Assembly (NCBI RefSeq): GCF_901000735.1
Contig: NC_081542.1
Coordinates: 31,258,111-31,322,110 of the forward strand
DNA length: 64,000 nucleotides
DNA from: Corylus avellana
Lineage: Eukaryota; Streptophyta; Magnoliopsida; Fagales; Betulaceae
Direction of reading: 5' to 3'
In this document: one piece after another, positions 23,025-33,487 of the stretch
Layout of the letters: each line of letters begins with the position of its first letter
How positions within the stretch are numbered: position 1 is the first letter of the stretch
The notes under the pieces: model-generated
What the model was told of the DNA's origin: nothing
The model's database searches: none
What the model saw: the letters and a program-made list of their open reading frames with translations, nothing else
Made by a program: the position numbers and the translations under genes

Positions 23025-23817
23025 AGCCTCCAAAAACGTCATTGACGTTTCCTAACGCTCCCTTCGACGACCTCTGTTCCAGCAGTTCGAACGCTGCTGC
23101 AAAGCCTCTAAAGCCGCAGTAAATCTCTTAAACGCCTTCACCATAACCTGATCTGGAAAAGTAATCCCATAATCAAGCTCACAAGGCATAGATCTATCGA
23201 TTTGTTAAGCTCAGCTGCCAACGGCACACCAACGCGCCCCCACGCGCCACCAACAATTTCTCCATACTCCTCACGTGCCGTCACCATGACTCATTTCGGC
23301 CAAACAACCACTTCTTTTAATGTTTCGGCTCCAGATCGGTGGATCTGAGAAATATCATCCAATTTCAGCAATCCTCATGCTCACAGGTGACTCCCGAAGG
23401 TGCTGCCATTCCGCCACGCACCACCGCCTTCAGCCGATCAATCTTCTTGCTGCACTGTTCCAAAGATCCTCTACCGGCCGTCTAGGATCCGGAAGAAAAT
23501 CCGCCAACAGACCCAGACGTGCCGGTAGAAGTTCTGCATGTAGGTTTGACACACTCTTGGAACGCGTGTGTGCCACACGCGCCAGATGCTTCCCCTCTTG
23601 CTGCAGCCACATGTCAGCCTCTAAGAGCGCCATGCCAATCTTTGCCATGGATCCGCCGATCTAGTCCTTTAACTCGACCTAGTGGGTATGAATCCGATTT
23701 GGTTCATTGGGTTTCATAACCCGAACCAGCCCAATCTCAAACCGGTCCATATGGCTTAGGCCTATTAGGCCTCGCCCGTCAACCCGACACTACGGGTTAG
23801 ACCCGGTTCCTACTCCC

Positions 23818-24240
23818 GGTTTAGCCAATCAGGTCAACTGGGTCAATTCACCTGGATCCAGTCCGACACGGTTTACTAGAAATTGGTCAACCCGGTTGTA
23901 ATATAGGCCTACCAATTCCGCCCATCAAGCTCAATCAAATAATTTTCCAACCCATGTTCATGGCACAAATCTTTCACAGCGCAACTGCCACCAGCAGCCA
24001 CTGCTAGCAGCTAGCAGCCGTCGTCCTCTTGGTTTAGCTGATCAGGCCCACCGGCTCAGTTCACCCAAATCTAGTCTGATTCGGTCTACTAGAAACTGGT
24101 CAACCCGGTTTTAATATGGGCCTACCAATTCAGCCCATCAAGCTCAATCAAATAATTTTCTAGCCCAAGTTCATGGCTAAAATCTTTCACAGCCCAGCTG
24201 CCACCAGCAGCCACTACTGGCAGCCAGTAACTGCTGTCCT
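23818..24240. repeat. Imperfect tandem duplication of about 210 bp inside the TRIM-like element
   Basis: Two copies, roughly 23818-24030 and 24031-24240, share phrases such as GGTCAACCCGGTT, CCCATCAAGCTCAATCAAAT and CTGCCACCAGCAGCCACT. They are clearly diverged from each other, more than the LTRs are. Confidence 0.75.
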
Positions 24241-24571
24241 CCGCCTCCGGCCGCCATATTCCGGCCACCACTCTGGTGAATTATTTGGAACCCAAAAAAA
24301 AAAAAATAATTATAATTTCCCTTTCTTTTTCCCAAACTCAAACTTACACCTTAAGTTTGAGGGAGGATGTTAGAATATTTTATATTATTCTTTAGGGTTT
24401 ATTCCCTACCTTAGTCTAGGTTTCTTGTTTATCACTCATAGCCTCTTTATAAATAGAGGCCTCTGTAATCACATCAATAACATAGAATAGAAGACTCAAT
24501 ACAATGTTGTCCTTATGCTTCCACTCTCTCTCTCTTCTCTCTCCTTCTTCTGCTCTCCAATGTATTTAACA

Positions 24572-25053
24572 TTCTTGATGTGGTTGTAACGTCTAGATAT
24601 TTTTATAGAGAAGACATTGTAAACTTATTATCGTTGACAGTAGAAGATTTAACTCGACTAGGTCCATTGGCTTGAATGTGCAACATTCGGAGGTTATCAA
24701 CTAGAAATCTCCACAATTCCTTTTTCAATGGCTTTGGACTTGCTTCCATCTCCACAGGTGATGTTTCCACCTCTTCCTTCCTTTAGTTATTTGAACAGAG
24801 TCTTATTACCCGTCATATGTTTAGAACAAGCAGTATCCATATACCAAAGACACGTATGAAGAACATTTAGAGCAGGATGAACAACCAAACACAGGTGATC
24901 TTCCCTTTTAATGCAGATTTGTTTGTCCATGGGAGACTCTTTAATGCAAGAAGCAAGATTAGACTTATTGAGGGGACTTGGACAGTTCAACTAATTTTTC
25001 ATTGATAATTCTAGCATGTTCAGTTAGGATTCTCAATTGGTTCTCAATACCCA
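24572..25053 (-). pseudogene. Copia-type Gag-Pol remnant, protease region
   Basis: Read leftward, the stretch at 24787-24990 contains WYMDTACSKHMTGNKTLF. It corresponds to the Ty1/copia aspartic protease entry motif (usually WYLDSGCSRHMTG), with the catalytic Asp kept but the next residues altered. Upstream on the minus strand is an in-frame coil-like stretch (ENQLRILTEHARI) ending at a stop. The retrotransposon was interrupted by the CACTA element at 25054, and its Gag part continues beyond 32595. No reverse transcriptase or integrase was recognised. Confidence 0.7.
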
Positions 25054-25114
25054 CACTACAAAAATTCCTTAATTTGGTGACTTGTGAACAATGAATCATT
25101 AAATTGTTCAAACG

Positions 25115-26454
25115 TTAGAATTACTATCTCGACTCCCAAGTACTGCTAGAGGGGGCGTGAATAGGTGTATATCACAAATAATGCGGAATTAAAAGTTAAA
25201 ACCTGCAACAATCAGTCACAAAAAATATGTAAAGCAATAAAGCATTTGACACAAGATAATTTTGGTTACAAAGCGGAAACCTGAAGAACCTCTTCAAGGA
25301 AAAACACTCCAGGGTTGCGGACCCAGGAAATCGTTTACTATAAAAGGATGAGGAAATATAAGTTGCTCACACTTACAAAACCTTTGTAGTTGACACGAAC
25401 TTGTCTAGAGAAGTGACCCTTCTTGCTCGGCTACCGCGGTAGTCCCCCCTGAACCTCTGGTACCCCTCTTATCGACTTTCCTTACCATAACCTCTAACAA
25501 GCTGCAAGTTACCTCGACTATTTACACACAAGTTGCTGAAAATAAATTACTGTACAACTCTAGGAGAGTATAGAGACTAAGCTCACAACATAAAACCTTT
25601 CCTAGCACACAAGGAAAAACTCACTCAAAGCACTTAGGATTTTTCTCTCAATTTCCTACTTTTGCCCTCTGTTTTCCTTGATCAAAATGAGGAGCACGAG
25701 TGCTTTATTTATAGTCAGTAATGAGTTGCCCCTTCAGCTTCAATTAATGCAATTTCTTACAAAATGTTCGAACGGCTGAGCTGGCCATTCGGATGGCTTG
25801 AGTTCACGTGCTGAAGTGGCGACATGGGATAGCTTTCTTGGGATTCCCGCATGCATTTAATTCGCGGTGCTAACCACCAACAAACTGACCGTACGGACGA
25901 TCTTGATTGCCATTTGGATGGAGCAGTCATAAATGCTACCAACTCTCGTGTCTCCTGGAAGCATTTAATCTATCGTCCATTTTCAATTGACCATTGACCA
26001 TTTGCCGTTTGAACTCTGACTTTTACCGTTTGGACGTGGCGCATTTAATGGCCACCTACTCCAGTGTTTTCCATGAGCATTTAAGTTGTCGGCCACAATA
26101 GTTGTCCTCCCACACACTTCCGTTCGAACGGGGCTTCGAACGTGACTAGGTTACATGTGCTGTTGACACGTGGCAACCCTAGCTTTAGTGGTCCATTTTG
26201 AGGACTTAACAGAACCAGTATCATCTTTACCGTTCGAACGGTCTAAGAACGCCCAGAGAATCGAGCTTTCAGGAATTAGTACTGGAAGTCTTCATCCTGC
26301 TGCACATTTGGATGGTCCTTCTTGACGTTCGGACAATGGTTTCCTAGAACTGCTACCAGGTGCTCCTGAAGGTGCCAATTTACATGTTGGATGCAATTAC
26401 AAGGTTTTGATCATATAAATTGGCCAATTACATATTTGACAAAAATATATAACA
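25115..26454 (-). repeat. 3' LTR (left copy) of the nested retrotransposon
   Basis: About 1340 bp. It contains many CGTTCGAACGG/TTCGGACGG palindromic phrases (for example near 25768, 26122 and 26240) and ends TGTTATATATTTTTG when read on the minus strand from 26454. Confidence 0.8.
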
Positions 26455-26466
26455 AACTCCCCCTTT

Positions 26467-29400
26467 GGCATTTCGATGATAAAAGCACTAAATAAAATAT
26501 TGCAAAAATCTAGACAGAATATTTGCAATAAACATAAACTCCCAACAGTGGCAGAAATAAAATCAGCAGTCCAATAATAGACATGACTCCTCCTTAGTCA
26601 TAACTACTCTCCATTAACCAATGCTACTCCCCCTTTTTATCACAAATGATTAAAGGGGCTGCAAAAATCATTCTCCATATTGGAGAAATCCCATCAACCT
26701 TGTTGCTTAAAGTAGTCCTTGAATGGAAGATTCCATTTGAGAGCCCATATCTGTCACCTGATCTGATAGTGCAGCAAATTTTTTAGGAAGTTCAGATATG
26801 GCATTAGGAGGAATGAGGGCTTGAACAACTCATTGTAAGGCATGATGGACCATGAGCATTGGAAGACTCAGCCATGGTACCTACACACTTGACTCCAAGG
26901 TAGTATACAATCAACACATGATATGGAGTAAGTATAATCATGAAATAGCCAAGACAAGTGATATTGAAGTCTCAAAGACATCATTGAGGCATTTCATCAA
27001 ACACATGCTGTACATGAAATTTAAGCATGTGAAAAATCAAATAAGACTAATGAACAATCATGCTTACATACACCTTAATCAAATCCTAAAGCATAACCAC
27101 AATACAAATGAAGCATTTCAAGAAGAAAATGGAACAATGAGTTCAAAGACTTCATTTTGGCATTTTATCAAACATGTGGTATGCATTGAAAGTAGACATG
27201 TGAAAACTATTTCATGAACAATGAAAATACATGCCTAAGTACAACCCAAACAATAGCTAATACATATCAACAAGAAGTAGCTATTATTCTTACAAAGGGA
27301 GTACGAAAATTTCGAACCAAAATCGAAACCCAACCTTGAAAACCTAGGTTTCAAATCTTCTAGAAAATGTGACATGAGAGAAGATTGAAGCTTAGGAAAC
27401 ATACCTAGGCAGGGGCCATTCAGATGGTCACTTTGCACTGTTCGGATGGTGAGCCAGAAACAATGGGTTTTCTCCCCCTTACTCCAATTTCTCTCTTTCT
27501 TTCAACAAGGTGAGCATTTATCAAGATAAATACATTCAATTAATGATCAAGAAATGCTAATAAAAATAACTTCTTGTTGAATGAGCCGAAATATCCGAAG
27601 CATACAAGAATATCAAAAGATGAATGAACAATGTCATTTTTATACTTCATGCAATGCCAATATGTACCATCACTATCCATGCCATTGTGTTGTGTGTGAC
27701 AAGCTTCAATTAAGAGCCAAACAATGCAGAAAAATAGATAGACAATGAAGCACAAACTTATAAACCGTATGAAGGAAATTCATAGCTTGTTTAGGTTAGA
27801 AGTCAAACCTTACTAGGGCCTAGCCACCTTCATCCAATACTCTCCCCCTAAGTCTTGGCATAAGGCTTAAAGCTACATCCGAAAATTTTCTTTTGTGGAT
27901 GAGCCAAGCACAAATGAATAGACACAATGAAATTTTCCTTTTTGGAATGTTATGGCATTTTGCACATTTCACTTTGAATTTTCTCTTTGAGAACGTGTCT
28001 TTCATTATAACAAAAGAAGCTCAAGACATGGGTTTGAGCTGGAGTTTTTAGGCTCTAGGTTCAACCAGCATTTGGTCAATTTAACCTACAAGAATCTCCA
28101 TTGTATGCATATGGTTTGTCCATCACAACAAATTGATATGGATCGACATTCCTTCTTGAAACTTAAGTAATAGAATTAGCATGAATGAGATGTGCCACAA
28201 TAACATATGCTTGAGTAGTCAAATAACGGTTCATTATAAAGATAATCAACCCAAGCATGATAAGTGTATTCCCAAGGGACATATGTTAAGATGATATCTC
28301 AAAAAGCATTTGAAGATCATTCAAGGAATGTATCCATCTTAACAACTCAAGGCGCCACACAATACCAACAACTTTCCCATTTTTTTTTTTTAATTTTATA
28401 TATAAAAAAAGAAGTTATAGGAAGTAAAACAATAGATCAATACATGTAAAATAAAAGTCCTAAACATTCTAGGATACATGTATGAAGCAAAAGGCACATA
28501 ACAAGAACATGCTTTACCCTTAAACTTTCATCATATCATATAGGTCCTCTATAGAGTATGATTTGGTTTAAAACTATTTTCTAGGCCTCCACTAGTCACC
28601 ACATAAGTATGGACATAGGATCGGCATATAGACAAGAAACTTGGTGGTCCTCACACAACATTTTGTCCATACACTTTTCCAATACCACAACACAGAAATA
28701 TCTGGTGAAGTCCTTTTTGATTGTTCCATAGAGTGAAACTTTCAAAGCAAACTTGTATATAGTGAAAAACTATAAACACAACAAGATGCTATATACTAAT
28801 ACACAACATGCAAAACTAAACACAAAACTACATGGTCTAGGATGTGAATGATAAGCAAGATATGCATTCCTAGGCATGTCATATGATCACCTAAGTTTAG
28901 GTAATATGACTACCACTCCCCCTTAACTAAACAATGGTGTCTTCCTTCCTTACCCAAACTTTTTTAACTCCATGGACAAAAGTGTGTTTCCTGTCCAGAT
29001 TGTTTGCCCTATGTAAAACCCCTCAAAAACTTTCTTAGAAAAAGAAATTTTATTGTTATGCTCAAGGACTATGAAATTAAAACAATTTGGTCTTATGCGA
29101 CCGAATTTGCCACAATGATGACAAGTAGGAATAAACTTTTGGGAAGGTTGTTTCCTGGTAGGGTAAACAATGTTGGAGTTGCTTCTAGGTAATGTTGTGC
29201 CAAATACTACCTAAATTAATAGATAATAATTGTTACATTTTACTCGCAAGTGCACAAGATCAAACGATAGTATAGTGCAGCAAATACGAGATCAATTCCA
29301 CGAGGATTGTTGATTTTGCTTAGAATTAATTAAAATATCAACTTTGTCATGAAATTGATATTATGAAAATAAATAAAGATAAAGATAAAGGTAGGGCTTT

Positions 29401-30166
29401 GATATCCATCACTAATCATGCTCAAATAATATAACAATATGCCAATGATACAATCATATTATGAATACTTAATGTTTGCTAACCTAAGGGCATGTGTGTC
29501 TACTCCTTAAGCTATTGATTTTCCTAAGCAACGAATTAGGCATGGTGTCTACTCTAATTTTTTTTTTTTCTTTCTTAAAGGATTTAGCATGGGTGTCTAC
29601 TAAGTTGTTCTTTAAAAAAACATAAATCTATGAAAATCGACAAACACATGAGGCCTAGGGCGTGGGTGTCTACTCCTGGTTTCCCATGTTGATGAACCCA
29701 AGAACTCAGGGTGAAATTCTTTTGTTACTCTATTAAACCTAGGACTCGATCATCCAAATTAATTTAATTAACTAGTCTATACCACATGCATATAATGGCC
29801 AATCACACACATATGTGGAATTCAATAAAACAGAAATTAATCAAGTTAAGTAACACAATATGATTATCACAAAGGCGCCAATATTGAAATATTAAATAAA
29901 AATAATTAGGGCTTCAATCTAGCCCTACTAAAGTATTAGTTACACATAATTAAAATAAAGGGAAAAGAAAGAACCGAAAACCGCTCCTAGAAGTAGTTTC
30001 CAAATTCTCCTCTCCAAAGTTGTGTCTCAAAATAATACAATTTATCAGAAGACATGGTTTCACAAAAAGTATTATCAACAGTTTAGAAACAATCAAGAGT
30101 TTGAGATGTCTAGACAATAGATAGGATCACACTCAGGAATTTAATCTTTTAACTGAGTGAACCCGT
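26467..30166 (-). other. Interior of nested LTR retrotransposon, mostly non-coding
   Basis: No long frame survives. At 29000-29190, read leftward, a CCHC-like knuckle (CHHCGKFGRIRP) marks the remains of gag. Several stretches repeat the words GGTGTCTACT and ATGGGTGTCTACT (29500-29690). I see no RNA gene. Confidence 0.55.
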
Positions 30167-30178
30167 TATGATACCAAT

Positions 30179-31859
30179 TGAGAATTACTATCTAGACTCC
30201 CAAGTACACCTAGAGGGGGTGAATAGGTGTATATCACAAATAATGCAGAATTGAAAATTAACACATGCAACAGTCAATCACCAAAAATATGTAAAACAAT
30301 AAAGCATTTAACACAAGATATTTTTGGTTATGAAGTGGAAACCTGAATAACCTCTTCAAGGAAAAACCACTTTGAGGCAACAGACCCAAGAAATCGTTTA
30401 CTATAAATGGAGGAGGAAATACAAGTTTCTCACACTTACAAAACCTTTGTAGTTGACACGAACTCGTCTAGACAAGTGACCATTCTTGCCCGGCTACCGC
30501 GGTAGTCCCCCTAGAACCTTTGGTACCCCTCTTATCAACTTCCCTTGCCTGAACCTCTAACAAGCTACAAGTTACCTCCACTGTTTACACACAAGTTGCT
30601 GAAAATAAATTACAGCACAACTTTAGGAAAGTATAGAGACTAAGCTCACAGCATAAAACCTCTCCTAGCACACAAGGAACAACACAACTTTAGGAGAGTA
30701 TAGAGACTAAGCTTACAACATAAAACCTCTCCTAGCACACAAGGAAAAACTCACTCAAAGCACTTAGGATTTTTCTCTCAATTTCGTGCTTCTGCCCTCT
30801 GTTTTCCTTGATCAAAATTAGCAGCATTAGTGCTCTATTTATAGGCAGTAATGAGATGCCCCTTCAGCTTCAATTAATGCAGTTTATGACTAAGGGGGTG
30901 TTTGGCAAATGGGATGGCCTAAACACTGTAGTTGATGTAGATTGATGTGAAAAAAAGTAAGAATTTTTGGTATAAAAAAAATGAAAAAGTGGTATGGAAA
31001 AGTGAAAAAGTTTTGTTTTGTAGTGATTTTTTTATTTGAATAATAATAAAAAGTGAATGATTTGATATTAAAAGTAAAAAAGTTAGAATGTTTTGATGTT
31101 GATTTTTTTGGGAGATGGTGATGAACAGTGTTTAGCCCATCCCCATCCCCATTACCAAACAAACCCTAAATGTTCGGACGACTGAGCTGGCCTTTTGGAC
31201 GGCTTGACTTCACGTGCTGAAGTGGCGACATGTGGACAACTTTCCCAGGATTCCCGCATGCATTTCATGTGCGGCTCTGACCACCAACCAACCGACTGTT
31301 CGGACGGTCTTGATTGCCATTCGAACAAAGCAGTCATAAATGCTACTAACTCCTGTGTCTAATGGAAGCATTTAATCTGTCGTCCATTTTCAACTGACCA
31401 TTGACCATTTGCTGTTTGAACTCCGACTTTTACCGCTCGGATGTGGTGCATTTAATGGCTACCTACTCCCGTGTTGTTTGCGAGCATTTAAGTTGTCGAC
31501 CACAATAGCTATCCTCCCACATACTTCCGTTCGAACGAGGCTTCAAACGTGGCTAGGTTACATGTGCTGCTGACACGTGGCAACCCTAGCTTCAATGGTC
31601 CATTTTGAGGACTTAGCTAAATCAGCATCATCTTTACTGTACGGACGGTCTACGAACGCCTAGTGAACGGAGCACTCGGGAATTAGTACTAGAAGTCGTC
31701 ATCCTGCTGCACATCCGGATGGTCCTTCTTGACGTTTGGACGATGGTTTCCTTGAGCTGCTACCAAGTGCTCCTAAAGATGCCAATTTACATGTGGGATG
31801 CAATTACGAGGTTTTGATCACCGAAATTAGCCGATTACATATTGGGCAAAAATATCTAA
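30179..31859 (-). repeat. 5' LTR (right copy) of the nested retrotransposon
   Basis: Homologous to 25115-26454 but longer. One reason is the 273-bp MITE at 30894-31166. Another is a duplicated block near 30605-30740 (the phrase GTATAGAGACTAAGCT occurs twice, where the left LTR has it once). The two LTRs differ at many scattered sites, so the insertion is old. Confidence 0.8.
30894..31166. mobile_element. PIF/Harbinger (Tourist-like) MITE
   Basis: A 273-bp element with inverted ends, GGGGGTGTTTGGCAAATGGG on the left and CCATTACCAAACAAACCC on the right. It is flanked by TAA on both sides (30891-30893 and 31167-31169). The left LTR of the host retrotransposon lacks it at the matching position, which gives a direct empty-site comparison. 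It has no coding capacity. Confidence 0.9.
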
Positions 31860-32595
31860 AAAAACATCGCTATTTTATAATAGTGATGTGTGAATTGTGT
31901 TTCTATTTCACACATCACTATTCGTGTGTGAATAGTAACTACTATTCACGCATCACTATTCATGTGCGAGTAGTGACGTGTGAATAGTAAGTGATGTGTG
32001 AATAGTGATGCATGAACAGTAAGACGTTTCAAAATTTGAAAATACTGGTGCCTAAACAATTTCTACTTTCTCACACTCAAAAAATCAAAAAAATTATACT
32101 TTCTCACACACGTAAAACATTTTTTTAAAAAATAAAAAATAAAAAATAAAAAACACATGACCGACAGCCACACTTGGGAGAAGGGGTGGCCCATGAGCCA
32201 CCCTCAAGGCTGGGGGTGGCCCCACGCCTAACAAGGGGTGATTGCATGTTCTGGCAACCACCCCTCTAATATATATATATATATTTGATTGAAATTATTG
32301 TTTTTATAATTTTTTAAAGAGTAGTGACGTTTGAATAGTGCAAAACGGCACCTTTTAAAAAGTGTCATGCACTGTTCAAATGACACATTTTAAAAGGTGC
32401 CGTTTTGCTGAAAATGACACCAAATAGTGCCATTTTGCATTGTTCAAACAACACTAGCCAATTTTCTAGTCTATGCACTTTTTGTCATTTGAAAAAAGAC
32501 ACTATTTGAACGTCACTAGACAAATAATGACGTTTTTTAGGCAAAAAAAAAAAACAATTATTTGTGAGTCATTAAACAACAAAATTTTTGTAGTG

Positions 32596-32900
32596 CCAAT
32601 TTTTTGGTCTTCGGGGCATTTTTCTTAAGACCAAGGTTTCTTGGATCTAATTTTAAACTGTGTGGTCGGGTGTGCCAAAGATGCCGCAATAATAACAAGT
32701 AGGAACAAACTTGGATTTGATCAACTTCCTAGAAGTTATAGAATTGGTCTCATTAATATGAAAAGCAGAATTTCACTTATCCAATCCAGTTACCTCAGAT
32801 TTGACTTCAGTAGTCTGGGTTTGACTTCAGTAGTCTAGGATAACTCAATCATTAACGAAAATTAAAATACATGGATAATTAAAATAATAATTTTATTAAT
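32596..32900 (-). pseudogene. Copia-type Gag remnant with CCHC knuckle
   Basis: Read leftward, a knuckle-like CYYCGIFG motif lies near 32690-32670, followed after a one-base frame slip by a lysine-rich linker. The frame entering 32596 continues with that leaving 25053, so the two pieces were one gene before the CACTA insertion. This is nucleocapsid-type Gag sequence and is not functional here. Confidence 0.6.
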
Positions 32901-33487
32901 TTTCTCCCGCACCAATGTTGCAAATAAAAATTTAGGAGTGACGATACAAATTACGCCGGGCGTGCATGAACAGTCATGCACACCCGTGCAATTTTTTTTT
33001 TTTTTTAATTATTATATTTTAATATTTTAAAATATTAAATCACCCGGACGGCGTGATGTTTATCATCACTCAAAATTTAGTACATTTTGATGAGTTTTTG
33101 CTTTTTATGTTATAAAAGGATTTTAAGGGCTATAACATTTGTTTTTGTTAATTAACCTTAATTGGTTCTATTTAGCTCGGAACTTGTACAAGAAAAGTGA
33201 AACGTGCATCACTAGGCTCTTGGGTTTTAATTGGCTCAAATAAAAAGCTAATGTCCATTAATATCTCTAGCAAGTGATGATCATTGGAGTCTTGAAAATG
33301 AATTTTCCAACCAATAAACAAAGTCCCCCACTATGTTCTAAATTACTGCCACTGTGATACAACTCAACATAGCGGCTCCCCCTGACATGACAGGACAGCG
33401 ATATTGGTGTTCAAAACATATGGAAATATATCCATGTGCTTCTATATATATTACCATCCCAAGCGTTCTGAGCAGTACAATCCAAGC
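32901..33487 (+). promoter_or_regulatory. Upstream region and TATA box of the BBE-like gene
   Basis: TCTATATATA at 33441-33450 is the best TATA box and lies about 40 bases before the chosen ATG, implying a very short leader. An in-frame ATG at 33434 would fall upstream of that TATA box and add 18 residues before the signal peptide. Further up lies an inverted phrase GTGCATGAACAGTCATGCAC near 32965 and poly(T). Confidence 0.5.

Larger units (their letters stand above)
22579..24571 (+). mobile_element. TRIM-like LTR retrotransposon, no coding capacity
   Basis: LTRs at 22579-22788 (210 bp) and 24368-24571 (204 bp) begin TGTTAGAAT and end TTTAACA. A perfect TTCTT target duplication flanks the element (22574-22578 and 24572-24576). 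A primer-binding site TGGTATCAGAGC (22789-22800) directly follows the left LTR, and a purine tract TTTGAGGGAGGA precedes the right one. The LTRs are highly similar, so the insertion is fairly young. The interior encodes no gag or pol and holds a solo LTR of another family and a duplicated block. It would need proteins from an autonomous relative to move. Confidence 0.92.
25115..31859 (-). mobile_element. Decayed LTR retrotransposon, minus orientation
   Basis: Two long direct repeats, 25115-26454 and 30179-31859, share sequence over their whole length apart from a MITE in the right copy. On the minus strand the left copy is preceded by a purine tract AAAGGGGGAG (26457-26466), and the right copy is followed by TTGGTATCATAACGGG, a near-normal initiator-tRNA primer site. 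The interior of about 3.7 kb has no long reading frame. Only a Gag-like CCHC knuckle remnant is visible. Flanking pentamers are AAACG on the left and an A-rich near match on the right. This is probably a non-autonomous copia relative. Confidence 0.82.
25054..32595. mobile_element. Small CACTA element interrupted by an LTR retrotransposon
   Basis: The ends read CACTACAAAAATT (25054) and AATTTTTGTAGTG (32595), with a CCA duplication at 25051-25053 and 32596-32598. Only about 61 bp on the left and 737 bp on the right belong to it; the rest is the nested LTR retrotransposon. The inner right part consists of inverted short repeats (GTGACGTTTGAATAGTG, AAAATGGCACT-type and GATGTGTGAATAGT). No coding capacity is seen, so it is a MITE-like, non-autonomous copy. 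It split an older copia element. Confidence 0.82.

Noticed and set aside
23320..23719. Arg/Ala/Cys-rich open frames in the TRIM interior
   Set aside because: They arise from GC-rich non-coding sequence, conflict on both strands and show no domain.
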